DNA of 64,000 bases from Agromyces sp. LHK192 (GTDB taxonomy: Bacteria; Actinomycetota; Actinomycetes; Actinomycetales; Microbacteriaceae): assembly GCF_004006235.1 (NCBI RefSeq), contig NZ_CP034753.1:1116001-1180000 (forward strand), given 5' to 3'. Shown one piece after another: positions 32,702 to 40,103 of the stretch; positions within the stretch are counted from its first letter, which is position 1, and every line of letters begins with the position of its first letter. Made by a program: the position numbers and the translations under genes. Under the pieces are notes generated by a model, which saw only the letters and a list, made by a program, of their open reading frames with translations, had not been told where the DNA came from and ran no database searches.

Positions 32702-33229
32702 ATGATCACCTCGTCCGACGAGCTCGAGCCCGGCACGCCCGCGCCCGACTTCTCGCTCAGGGATGCCTCGGGCACCGCCCGCACCCTCTCGGAGGTCCGC
32801 GGCACGCCCGCGATCGTCTACTTCTATCCGGCCGCGTTCACGCCCGGCTGCACGACCGAGGCCTGCGACTTCCGCGACAACCTCGCGGCGTTCGAGTCCG
32901 CCGGCTACCGGGTGCTCGGCATCTCGCCCGACCCGGTCGAGCAGCTCGCCGAGTTCGCGGCCGCGCAGGCGCTGCCGTACACCCTGCTGTCCGACCCCGA
33001 TGCCGATGTCGCCCGCGCCTTCGGCGCGTGGGGCCAGAAGACCGTCGGCGACCGCACGTTCGACGGGCTGATCCGCTCGACCGTCGTCGTCGATGCCGAC
33101 GGCGTCGTACGCCACGTCGAGTACAACGTCGACCCGAACGGGCACGTCGCGCGGCTGCGCGAACTGCTCGGGGCCGGGGCATCCACTGGGGCATCCGTCG
33201 ACGGGACGGAGGCCGGCAATGCGGCTTGA
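32702..33229 (+). CDS. bcp: Peroxiredoxin (BCP/PrxQ type)
   Basis: A 175-residue thiol peroxidase. The peroxidatic and resolving cysteines are five residues apart in AAFTPGCTTEACDFRDN, the BCP/PrxQ pattern, and the fold hallmarks (PAPDFSLRDASG, GISPDPVEQLAEFAAAQALPYTLLSDPD) are present. The last 20 residues are Ala/Gly-rich. It heads the urate operon and overlaps uraD by 11 bases, which makes sense because uricase releases hydrogen peroxide; the peroxiredoxin would remove it on site. TGGAG precedes ATG 32702. Confidence 0.92.
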   Translation: MITSSDELEPGTPAPDFSLRDASGTARTLSEVRGTPAIVYFYPAAFTPGCTTEACDFRDNLAAFESAGYRVLGISPDPVEQLAEFAAAQALPYTLLSDPDADVARAFGAWGQKTVGDRTFDGLIRSTVVVDADGVVRHVEYNVDPNGHVARLRELLGAGASTGASVDGTEAGNAA

Positions 33230-33716
33230 CCAGTTCAACGAGGCCGATCGCGACGACGTGATCGCCGAGCTCCGCCCCTGCGTCGACGTGAACCGGTGGT
33301 GCGCCGAGATCGCCGACGGGCGTCCGTACGCGACCGGGTCCGACCTGCGCGCCGCCGCCGCCGCGGCAGCGCTGCCGTTCACCGCCGCCGAGGTCGAGCA
33401 GGCGCTGTCGCACCACCCCCGCATCGGCGACCGCGCGAGGGGCACGCACGCCGAGGCCGAGCACTCCCGCACCGAACAGGCCGGTGTCGACCCCTCGGAC
33501 GCGGCCGTGCTGACCGCGCTCGCCGAGGGCAACGCCGAGTACGAGCGCCGCTTCGGCCGCGTGTTCCTGATCCGTGCGGCCGGCCGTTCGGCCGCCGAGA
33601 TCCTCGATGCCCTCCACGACCGGCTCGGCAACGACCTCGTGACCGAGCAGGCCATCGTCGCCGCCCAGTTGCGCGAGATCGCGCTGCTGCGCCTGGACGA
33701 TCGGATCGCCGCATGA
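33219..33716 (+). CDS. uraD: 2-oxo-4-hydroxy-4-carboxy-5-ureidoimidazoline (OHCU) decarboxylase
   Basis: A 165-residue helical enzyme making S-(+)-allantoin from OHCU. The family signature is LSHHPRIGDRARG (catalytic His, about residue 67), together with FNEADRDDVIAELRPC at the N-terminus and EYERRFGRVFLIRAAGRSAAEILDAL. I choose ATG 33219, which has GGAGG nine bases before it, inside the 3' end of the peroxiredoxin gene. The frame is open further upstream but that is shadow sequence. It overlaps the HIU hydrolase gene by four bases. Confidence 0.93.
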   Translation: MRLDQFNEADRDDVIAELRPCVDVNRWCAEIADGRPYATGSDLRAAAAAAALPFTAAEVEQALSHHPRIGDRARGTHAEAEHSRTEQAGVDPSDAAVLTALAEGNAEYERRFGRVFLIRAAGRSAAEILDALHDRLGNDLVTEQAIVAAQLREIALLRLDDRIAA

Positions 33717-34054
33717 GCCGCTCGCACATCACCACCCACGTGCTCGACGCCACGAAGGGACTGCCCGCCGCGGGCATCGGGGTCGAGCTGTCGCAGCGCG
33801 ACGGCGACGACTGGACCCGGCTCGCGCAGGGTGTCACCGACGCCGACGGCCGCATCACCGACCTGGGGCCCGAGTCCGTGCCGGCCGGCGAGTACCGCCT
33901 GCGGTTCGAGACCGGCGCCTGGTTCCAGGCGCAGGACGTCGCCGCGTTCCACCCCGAGATCCAGCTCGCATTCGTCGTCGACGACGAGGCCCGGCACTAC
34001 CACGTGCCGATCCTGCTGAGCCCGTTCGCCTACTCCACCTACCGAGGAAGCTAG
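33713..34054 (+). CDS. uraH: 5-hydroxyisourate hydrolase (transthyretin-like)
   Basis: A 113-residue transthyretin-fold hydrolase converting 5-hydroxyisourate to OHCU. The N-terminal THVLDATKGLPAAGIGVEL carries the first active-site His, and the chain ends in the diagnostic HYHVPILLSPFAYSTYRGS with the Tyr-Arg-Gly-Ser tail. No periplasmic signal is present, so it acts in the cytoplasm. ATG 33713 overlaps the uraD stop (ATGA), and uricase follows 12 bp later, placing the three urate-to-allantoin enzymes in a single transcript. Confidence 0.96.
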   Translation: MSRSHITTHVLDATKGLPAAGIGVELSQRDGDDWTRLAQGVTDADGRITDLGPESVPAGEYRLRFETGAWFQAQDVAAFHPEIQLAFVVDDEARHYHVPILLSPFAYSTYRGS

Positions 34055-34066
34055 AGAGGAAACACC

Positions 34067-35026
34067 ATGACCGACACCCTGATCGCACCGCAGCCCGAGG
34101 CGACGACGCCCGGCGCAGCGAACGCGGTGCCCGGCGGCATCGTGCTCGGCGCGAACCAGTACGGCAAGGCCGAGGTCCGCGTCGTCAAGGTCACCCGCGA
34201 CACCGACCGCCACGAGATCGAGGACCTGAACGTCACGTCGCAGCTCCGCGGCGACTTCGCGGGCGCGCACCTCGACGGCGACAACGCGCACGTCGTCGCC
34301 ACCGACACGCAGAAGAACACGATCTTCGCGTTCGCCCGCGACGGCGTCGGCTCGCCCGAGGCGTTCCTCGGCCGGCTCGCCGACCACTTCACCGGGAGCT
34401 TCGACTGGGTCACCGGCGGTCGCTGGCTCGCCGAGAGCTACGCGTGGGAGCGCATCGTCGCGCACGGCGCCGACCACGACCACTCGTTCGTGCGCAAGGG
34501 CCAGGAGGTGCGCACGGCCGCGGTCGTCGTCGACGGCGACGAGCGCCACGTCATCGCGGGCCTCAAGGACCTCACGGTGCTGAAGACCACCGGGTCCGGC
34601 TTCGAGGGCTACCCGCGCGACCGCTACACGACCCTGCCCGAGACGACCGACCGCATCCTCGCGACGAGCGTGTCGACCCGCTGGCGCTACGCGCCCGGTG
34701 CCGAGGTCGACTACAACGCCGTCTACGACCGCGTGAAGGCGACGCTGCTGGAGGCCTTCACCGAGAACTACTCGGCCGCGCTGCAGACGACCCTGTTCGA
34801 GATGGGCCAGGCGGTGCTCGAGTCGGTGCCCGAGATCGTCGAGATCCGCTTCTCGATGCCGAACAAGCACCACTTCGTGGTCGACCTCGAGCCGTTCGGT
34901 CTCGACAACCCGAACGAGGTCTTCTACGCCTCCGACCGGTCGTACGGCCTGATCGAGGCCGAGGTCGCCCGTGAGGGCGTCGCGCCGGCACCGATCGCGT
35001 GGGGGAGCGTCAGCAGCTTCTGCTGA
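34067..35026 (+). CDS. pucL: Uricase (urate oxidase)
   Basis: A 319-residue cofactor-free urate oxidase that makes 5-hydroxyisourate and hydrogen peroxide. The T-fold active-site segment VVATDTQKNTIFAFARD is clear, as are GLKDLTVLKTTGSGFEGYPRDRYTTLPETTDRI, SVSTRWRY, and the C-terminal IRFSMPNKHHFVVDLEPFGLDNPNEVFYASDRSYGLIEA. About 25 residues precede the conserved core. AGAGAGGAAA stands before ATG 34067. It is the last gene of the operon; with XDH upstream it gives an unbroken route from xanthine to allantoin. Confidence 0.96.
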   Translation: MTDTLIAPQPEATTPGAANAVPGGIVLGANQYGKAEVRVVKVTRDTDRHEIEDLNVTSQLRGDFAGAHLDGDNAHVVATDTQKNTIFAFARDGVGSPEAFLGRLADHFTGSFDWVTGGRWLAESYAWERIVAHGADHDHSFVRKGQEVRTAAVVVDGDERHVIAGLKDLTVLKTTGSGFEGYPRDRYTTLPETTDRILATSVSTRWRYAPGAEVDYNAVYDRVKATLLEAFTENYSAALQTTLFEMGQAVLESVPEIVEIRFSMPNKHHFVVDLEPFGLDNPNEVFYASDRSYGLIEAEVAREGVAPAPIAWGSVSSFC

Positions 35027-35041
35027 GCCGCGGTGGGGCGC

Positions 35042-35074
35042 CGGCATCCGCCGCTGTGAACGGGGCGGATGCCG
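35042..35074. terminator. Bidirectional hairpin between uricase and the aminoglycoside-kinase-like gene
   Basis: CGGCATCCGCC (35042-35052) pairs with 35064-35074 over an 11-base loop. It fills the 53-bp gap between two convergent stops, so it may end transcription from both sides. Confidence 0.55.
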
Positions 35075-35079
35075 CGCGC

Positions 35080-35934
35080 TCAGCCTGCGCGCAGGGCGAG
35101 CGCGAGCTCGCCGATCGCCACCGCCGACCGCGCATGCCCCGGGTCGCCGTCGATCGCGAACCAGGTCGACGACAGGGCGCACCACGCGACCAGCCAGTCG
35201 AGCATCCGCCCGCGATCGATGCCGGTGGTCGCGACGACCACGTCGAGCTGCCGCGCGAGCCGGCCCGGTCGCAGCGCCCGCTCGTGCGAGGGATTGCAGA
35301 GGAGGTTCGCGAAGTCGAAGGCGCGCTCGCCGTACAGCGCCTTCGGGTCGATCGCGAGCCAGCCCCGCTCGCCGAAGTCGAGCACGTTGCCGTGGTGCAG
35401 GTCGCCGTGCAGCACGACCTCGTCACGCGGGGCCTCGAGCAGCGTCCAGGCGAGGTCGGCGCCGCGACGATGGAACGGATCGAGCCGGTCGGCGCGTTCG
35501 AAGAGCTGCCGGAACCAGGTGGGCAGGTCGACGAGCTCGGGCGGATCGTCGAGCGCGAGCACGTCGGCGGATGCCGCGTGCAGCAGCGCGCCCGTCTCGC
35601 ACACGATGCGCGTCGCCTCGTCGTCGCGCCCCGCGGCGACCATCGCGACGAGGTCGCCCATGCCGGTCGCGCGCTCGATCAGGATGGCGCGGCCCTTCCG
35701 CCGCAGCACCCTGGCCACGCCGTGCCCGTCGAGCGCCTCGAGGAGCACGCCGCCGCGCTGCTCCTCGGCGACGCGCGAGAGCTTGAGCATCGCGGGTTCG
35801 CCCTGCCGCGTGGTGACCGGCAGCAGGGCGCTCGACGCGGTCGTGCGCGGGTCGCCGTCGGGACGCAGGCGCCAGCGGCGCTGCCACTCGGCGTCGGCCC
35901 GGTGGCCGGGGGAGACGGGTCCGAGATCGCTCAT
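35080..35934 (-). CDS. Aminoglycoside/hydroxyurea-type phosphotransferase (APH_6 family)
   Basis: A 284-residue small-molecule kinase of the StrB-like family. The Brenner motif is VVLHGDLHHGNVLDF and the metal-binding Asp is in WLAIDPKALYGERAFDFANLL, both as in APH(6) enzymes; the N-terminal lobe has PAMLKLSRVAEEQRGGVLLEAL with the nucleotide Lys. Start ATG 35934 gives the usual length. It stands alone between uricase and the molybdopterin genes. Members of this family in soil actinobacteria are often uncharacterised; a role in antibiotic resistance should not be assumed. Confidence 0.82.
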   Translation of the reverse strand: MSDLGPVSPGHRADAEWQRRWRLRPDGDPRTTASSALLPVTTRQGEPAMLKLSRVAEEQRGGVLLEALDGHGVARVLRRKGRAILIERATGMGDLVAMVAAGRDDEATRIVCETGALLHAASADVLALDDPPELVDLPTWFRQLFERADRLDPFHRRGADLAWTLLEAPRDEVVLHGDLHHGNVLDFGERGWLAIDPKALYGERAFDFANLLCNPSHERALRPGRLARQLDVVVATTGIDRGRMLDWLVAWCALSSTWFAIDGDPGHARSAVAIGELALALRAG

Positions 35935-36000
35935 CCACTCCAGTATCGGCGGTCCGCCCGCCCGGTGCCGGGGGTTGCCGTCGGCGTCTACGCTGGCAGG

Positions 36001-36489
36001 ATGACCCCCGCCGTCGTCGTGATCGTGTCCGACCGCAGCTCGCGCGGCGAACGCGCCGACGCAGTCGGTCCCGTGCTCGTCGAGCGGCTGCGTGGAGGCG
36101 GCTTCGCCGTCGACGAGCCGCGGGTCGTGCCCGACGGCGCCGCCTCGGTCGAAGCCGCGCTCCGCGACGCCGTCGCCGCCGGCGCGCGCCTGATCGTCAC
36201 GAGCGGCGGCACCGGCCTCGGCCCCCGCGACCGGACGCCCGAGGGCACCGCGCCGGTGCTGGCCCGCGAGCTGCCCGGCATCCCCGAGGCGCTGCGACGC
36301 ACCGGGGCCGAACACGTGCCCACCGCGGTCCTGTCCCGCGGGATCGCGGGCATCGCCGACCAGCCCGGGACGGGCGGCGCACTCGTCGTCAACCTGCCCG
36401 GCTCGCCGGGCGGGGCATCCGACGGCATCGACCTGCTCCTGCGCATCGCGCCCCACGCGATCGCCCAACTCGACGGAGGCGACCACTGA
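36001..36489 (+). CDS. MoaB/Mog-type molybdopterin adenylyltransferase
   Basis: A 162-residue protein of the MoaB/Mog fold, which adenylates molybdopterin before metal insertion. It has VVVIVSDRSSRGERADAVGPVL and the molybdopterin-binding SGGTGLGPRDRTPEGTAPVLARELPGIPEALR, then LPGSPGGASDGIDLLL. Bacteria that have this protein plus MoeA usually rely on it as the adenylyltransferase, though the MoaB subgroup is sometimes inactive, so I leave the symbol open. ATG 36001 starts the only conserved region in the frame. It overlaps moaE by one base. Confidence 0.9.
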   Translation: MTPAVVVIVSDRSSRGERADAVGPVLVERLRGGGFAVDEPRVVPDGAASVEAALRDAVAAGARLIVTSGGTGLGPRDRTPEGTAPVLARELPGIPEALRRTGAEHVPTAVLSRGIAGIADQPGTGGALVVNLPGSPGGASDGIDLLLRIAPHAIAQLDGGDH

Positions 36490-36938
36490 TGACCACCGCA
36501 CCGGATGCCCCGGTCCCTGCTTCCGAGCCCCGCACCGCCGTCGTCGACGAACCGCTCGACGTGGCCGCCCACCTCGACGCCGTCGCCGACCCCCACGCGG
36601 GCGCCATCGCGAACTTCATCGGCGTCGTCCGCGACCACGACCCGGAGGCCGCGGGCACCGTCGTCGAGCTGCGGTACAGCTCGCACCCCGACGCGCCGCG
36701 CATCCTTCGCGAGATCGCCGACCGGTTCGCGACGGATGGTGTGCTGATCGCCGTGAGCCACCGCATCGGCACGCTGACGGTCGGCGACCTCGCACTCGTG
36801 TGCGCGGTGTCGACGGCGCATCGTGCGCAGGCCTTCGAGATCTGTCGCGAGCTCGTCGAGCGCGTGAAGGCCGAGCTGCCGATCTGGAAGCAGCAGGAGA
36901 CCGACGACGGCAGCAGCCACTGGGTCGGCCTGACCTGA
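36489..36938 (+). CDS. moaE: Molybdopterin synthase catalytic subunit MoaE
   Basis: A 149-residue subunit that, with the thiocarboxylated MoaD, converts cyclic pyranopterin monophosphate to molybdopterin. NFIGVVRDHD, the VSHRIGTLTVGDLALVCAVSTAHRAQAFEICRELVERVKAELPIWKQQ segment with its catalytic Lys, and SSHWVGL are typical. It starts on the stop of the MoaB-like gene (TGATG) and converges on the leftward moaD operon. A 96-bp structured region lies between the two stops beginning near 36971. Confidence 0.95.
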   Translation: MTTAPDAPVPASEPRTAVVDEPLDVAAHLDAVADPHAGAIANFIGVVRDHDPEAAGTVVELRYSSHPDAPRILREIADRFATDGVLIAVSHRIGTLTVGDLALVCAVSTAHRAQAFEICRELVERVKAELPIWKQQETDDGSSHWVGLT

Positions 36939-36970
36939 GCGGGCCGCCCGCCGCCCGCGTCGGACATGAT

Positions 36971-37028
36971 TCGAGTGGGCGATCATCGCTGTTCCTGAGT
37001 TGGGCAACAGCGATTCGCGCCCACTCGA
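36971..37028. repeat. Large inverted repeat between convergent moaE and moaD
   Basis: TCGAGTGGGCG (36971-36981) and ATCGCTGTT (36985-36993) pair with AACAGCGAT (37006-37014) and CGCCCACTCGA (37018-37028), with a 3x3 internal loop and a 12-base apical loop. It could serve as a two-way terminator; its size and modular build also resemble a dispersed palindromic element like the one at 19988. Confidence 0.6.
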
Positions 37029-37067
37029 TCGGCGCCAGCGCTGCTGGTGCGCTGCTGCTGCGGTCGC

Positions 37068-37307
37068 TCAGCCGCCGGCGAACGGCGGGAGCACGTCGAC
37101 GAGGTCGTCGTCGCCGACCGCGGCCGCGTCGTCCTCGGTGCGCCGGCCGTTGAGCAGGAGGCTGCACCGGCCGAGCACCCGGCCGAGCTCCTCGCCGTGC
37201 GCGGCGAGCATCGCGGCGCGCAACGACCCGAGGTCGGTCGCGTCGAGGCGTTCCTGCTCGGTGCCGGCGGCGTCGGCCGCCCCGGCGAAGTACCGGACGG
37301 TCGCCAT
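37068..37307 (-). CDS. moaD: Molybdopterin synthase sulfur carrier MoaD
   Basis: A 79-residue ubiquitin-like carrier ending in the required Gly-Gly (LPPFAGG). The start VRYFAGAADAAGTEQERL and LLLNGRRTEDDAAAVGDDDLVDVLPPFAGG are standard for MoaD. It is probably activated by the MoeB-like E1 encoded at the head of this leftward operon. ATG 37307 shares one base with the stop of the mobA-DUF6457 gene. Confidence 0.93.
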   Translation of the reverse strand: MATVRYFAGAADAAGTEQERLDATDLGSLRAAMLAAHGEELGRVLGRCSLLLNGRRTEDDAAAVGDDDLVDVLPPFAGG

Positions 37308-38341
37308 CAGCGTGCACCCCACTCGGCCGCGAGCGCCTCGGCCTGCGCCACGGCGCCGTCGAGGTCGCCCGTGCGACCTGCGGCGTAGCCGACGAGGAAC
37401 GTCGTGAGCGGGCCCGCGGGCCGGGTGACGGCGTGCGCGACGTCGCGGGTCAGGTCGAGCAGCGTGCCGACGGGGACGTCGGTCGCCTCGATGCCGAGCC
37501 TGGCGCTGAGCGCGGCGACCCAGTCGTCGAGCACCTCGGGGGTGGCGGGCGTGGATTCGGACATGGGTCGGCCTCCCGGCTCTGAGACGGAACTGGACGA
37601 GGATACGCCGCCGGCGGCGATCGTCGACGCGCGGGCGAGGTCGCCCCAACGGTCGACGTCGAGCGCCGAGTCGCCGGTCGCCGGCACCTCGACGAGGTCG
37701 AGCGCCCCGACGAGCGCCCGCACGGGCAGGTCCCGCACGTCGCCGAGTCGGGCGACGCCGGCGGCGAGGGCGTCGCGCCGGTAGGCGGCGAACAGCCACT
37801 GCGCGCGGCCGTCGTCGTCGACGAGCACGGCGCCGTCGGCCTCGCGTGCGGCCGAGATCCGTGCCGCGAGTTCGGCGACGGATGCCTCCGCGAACGGCAG
37901 GTCGCACGCCAGCACGAGCACCAGAGGGGCATCCGTCTCGTCGAGCGCGGCGGCGAGTCCGGCGAGCGGTCCGCCGAAGGGCGGGTCGTCGACGACGTGT
38001 CGCAGGTCGGCGCCGTCGGCCGCCGCGCCGGATGCAGGGCGAGGGCCGGCGACGACGATGCGTGCCGCGCCGGCGGATGCCGCGGCCGCGACGACCCGGT
38101 CGACGAGCGCCGTGCCGCCGACGTGCAGGCGGCCCTTGTCGACGCCGCCGAGCCGTTCGGCACGGCCGCCGGCGAGCACGATCGCGTCGAGGCCGCCCGT
38201 CGCAGCGCTCCGGCTGGCGGCGGCACCGGTTGCGGTCGTGCCCGTCGGGTCGGTGCCGGTCGGGTCGGTGGCGCTCGGGTCGGTGCCGGTCTTGTCGGTG
38301 CCCGTCGTGTCGGCGCCGGTCGTGTGGGTGGCAGCGGCCAC
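37307..38341 (-). CDS. MobA-type nucleotidyltransferase fused to DUF6457
   Basis: A 344-residue two-domain protein. Residues 1-50 are a low-complexity Thr/Gly/Asp stretch (repeated TGTDPTGTDPTG). Then comes a MobA-like domain with DAIVLAGGRAERLGGVDKGRL, PPFGGPLAGLAAAL and LACDLPFAEASV, expected to attach GMP (or CMP) to the cofactor. About 90 C-terminal residues (EVLDDWVAALSARLGIEATDVPVGTLLDLTRDVAHAVTRPAGPLTTFLVGYAAGR) form the small DUF6457 helical domain, whose role is unknown. I start at GTG 38341, three bases after the moaC stop, with GGAG in the moaC tail; the frame continues upstream only as shadow. XDH usually uses unmodified cofactor, so the nucleotide form may serve other enzymes. 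Confidence 0.85.
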   Translation of the reverse strand: MAAATHTTGADTTGTDKTGTDPSATDPTGTDPTGTTATGAAASRSAATGGLDAIVLAGGRAERLGGVDKGRLHVGGTALVDRVVAAAASAGAARIVVAGPRPASGAAADGADLRHVVDDPPFGGPLAGLAAALDETDAPLVLVLACDLPFAEASVAELAARISAAREADGAVLVDDDGRAQWLFAAYRRDALAAGVARLGDVRDLPVRALVGALDLVEVPATGDSALDVDRWGDLARASTIAAGGVSSSSSVSEPGGRPMSESTPATPEVLDDWVAALSARLGIEATDVPVGTLLDLTRDVAHAVTRPAGPLTTFLVGYAAGRTGDLDGAVAQAEALAAEWGAR

Positions 38342-38343
38342 GA

Positions 38344-38829
38344 TCAGCTCCGGTGCCACTCGCCCGACTTGCCGCCGGTCTTGGAAAGCAGTCGGACGCC
38401 CTCGATCGAGACGTCCTTGTCGAGGCCCTTGACCATGTCGACGACCGCGAGCGCGGCGACCGACACGGCGGTGAACGCCTCCATCTCGACGCCGGTCCGG
38501 TCGGCGGTGCCGACGGTGGCGCGGATCGCGACGCCGTCGTCGACGACCTCGAGGTCGACGGATGCCGCGTGCACGCCGATCACGTGCGCGAGCGGCAGCA
38601 GTTCGGCGCAGCGCTTGGCGCCCTGGATTCCGGCGATGCGGGCGACCGCGAGCACGTCGCCCTTCGGCACCGTCCCGTCGCGGAGCGCCGCGACGACCGT
38701 GGCCGGGCACCGCACGAACCCCTCGGCGGTCGCGCTGCGCACGGTCGGCGTCTTCTGCGTGACGTCGACCATGCGGGCGTGTCCGGCATCGTCGAGGTGC
38801 GTGAAGGGGCTGCGGGGCGCGTCGGTCAT
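38344..38829 (-). CDS. moaC: Cyclic pyranopterin monophosphate synthase MoaC
   Basis: A 161-residue enzyme acting just after MoaA. FTHLDDAGHARMVDVTQKTPTVRSATAEG, the KGDVLAVARIAGIQGAKRCAELLPLAH segment, GVEMEAFTAVSVAALAVVDMVKGLDKD and the C-terminal LLSKTGGKSGEW are all family signatures including the catalytic Lys residues. ATG 38829 overlaps the moeA stop by four bases. It is unusual only in that moaA is 28 kb away. Confidence 0.96.
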   Translation of the reverse strand: MTDAPRSPFTHLDDAGHARMVDVTQKTPTVRSATAEGFVRCPATVVAALRDGTVPKGDVLAVARIAGIQGAKRCAELLPLAHVIGVHAASVDLEVVDDGVAIRATVGTADRTGVEMEAFTAVSVAALAVVDMVKGLDKDVSIEGVRLLSKTGGKSGEWHRS

Positions 38830-40103
38830 GGTCCGACCAGCATGACAGGCAGGCGTTCGCCCGCGCGAACCGCCTCGGCCTCGGCGGGCACGATCGCGAA
38901 TCCCTGGGCGTGCGCGAGTCCGCCGGCGAGGTGCGAGCCCGACCCGCCGCCGGTCGCCCGGCGGATGCGGCCCGAACCGTCGAACGCGACGGGCATGTAC
39001 TGGCGACGGCCCGGCGGGCTGCGCCAGCCGTCGACGACCTCGGCCTCGGTGCGCGCGGCCCCGGTGGGCTCAAGTCCCTGCATCGCCTGCAGCACGGGTC
39101 GCACGAAGACCTCGAAGGACACCGCGACCGAGACCGGGTTGCCGGGCAGCCCGGCGAGCAGCGCACCCGATTCGAGGCGCCCGAACGCCTGCGGCTTGCC
39201 GGGCTGCATCGCGACCTTGCGGAAGACGATGCCGCGTCCGTCGAGCGCGGCCTTCACCACGTCGTGCGCGCCGACCGAGACGCCGCCGGTGCAGACCACG
39301 AGGTCGGGCGCGTGCTCGGCTCCGAGCCGCTCGAGTTCGGCGAGCAGGTCCGCTGGGTCGTCGCCGACCCGCGCGATCGAGACGACATCGGCCCCTGCAC
39401 CCGCGACGACGCCGGCGAGCAGGACCGAGTTCGACTCGGGGATCTGCCCGCGCGCGGGCGTCTCGCCCGGGGCGACGAGTTCGTCGCCGGTCGCCACGAT
39501 CGCGACCCGCGGCGCGCGTCGCACCGAGACCTCGCCGACGCCCGCGGATGCCGCGGCGCCGAGCCGGTAGGGCGTGAGCACGGCACCGGCCTCGAGCACG
39601 ACGGCACCGGCCGCCACGTCCTCGCCAGCGCGGCGGACGTGCGCGCCCGGCGCGGGTTCGGTCACGACCTCGACGACGCCGCCCACCTCGGCCCACGCGT
39701 GGGCGTCGCGGTAGGCGGCGGTGTGCTCGACCGGCACGATCGTGTCGGCATCGCTGGGCAGCGCGGCTCCGGTCATGATGCGCACGGCCTGGCCGGCGGC
39801 GAGCGCGGGGTCCTCCGCCGAGCCCGCGGCGACCTCGCCGACGACGTGGAGCGAGACCGGGTTCGCCTCGTCGGCACCCGCCAGGTCGGCGCTGCGCACG
39901 GCGTAGCCGTCCATGCCGGTGTTGTCGAAGCGCGGCACGGACTGCACGGCGATCACGTCGGTCGCGAGCACGCGTCCGAGCGCCGCGGCGAGCGGCACGC
40001 GTTCCACCGGGAGCGGCTCGACGAGGTCGAGGATCGCGGCGAGATGCACCTCGACCTCGACGGGTGCGGACTCCTGCGCGGCGGCAGTGGGTTCGACGCT
40101 CAT
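38826..40103 (-). CDS. moeA: Molybdopterin molybdotransferase MoeA
   Basis: A 425-residue enzyme inserting molybdate into adenylated molybdopterin. Recognisable parts are VPRFDNTGMDGYAVRSADL, GQAVRIMTGAALPSDADTIVPVEH, IVATGDELVAPGETPARGQIPESNSVLLAG, VCTGGVSVGAHDVVKAAL and AMQPGKPQAFGRL...GLPGNPVSVAVSFEVFVRP. The C-terminal beta domain ends in VRAGERLPVMLVGP. ATG 40103 overlaps the stop of the E1-like gene (ATGA). The operon order E1-moeA-moaC-mobA-moaD covers most remaining cofactor steps. Confidence 0.96.
   Translation of the reverse strand: MSVEPTAAAQESAPVEVEVHLAAILDLVEPLPVERVPLAAALGRVLATDVIAVQSVPRFDNTGMDGYAVRSADLAGADEANPVSLHVVGEVAAGSAEDPALAAGQAVRIMTGAALPSDADTIVPVEHTAAYRDAHAWAEVGGVVEVVTEPAPGAHVRRAGEDVAAGAVVLEAGAVLTPYRLGAAASAGVGEVSVRRAPRVAIVATGDELVAPGETPARGQIPESNSVLLAGVVAGAGADVVSIARVGDDPADLLAELERLGAEHAPDLVVCTGGVSVGAHDVVKAALDGRGIVFRKVAMQPGKPQAFGRLESGALLAGLPGNPVSVAVSFEVFVRPVLQAMQGLEPTGAARTEAEVVDGWRSPPGRRQYMPVAFDGSGRIRRATGGGSGSHLAGGLAHAQGFAIVPAEAEAVRAGERLPVMLVGP

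Noticed and set aside
32498..35185. An 895-codon minus-strand frame opposite the uricase operon
   Set aside because: Low-complexity Arg/Val/Asp-rich translation without any family motif; the plus strand carries four solid enzymes.
35080..35934. Acquired antibiotic-resistance gene
   Set aside because: Base composition and codon use match its neighbours, there is no mobile element, and the family is common as a chromosomal gene in soil actinobacteria.
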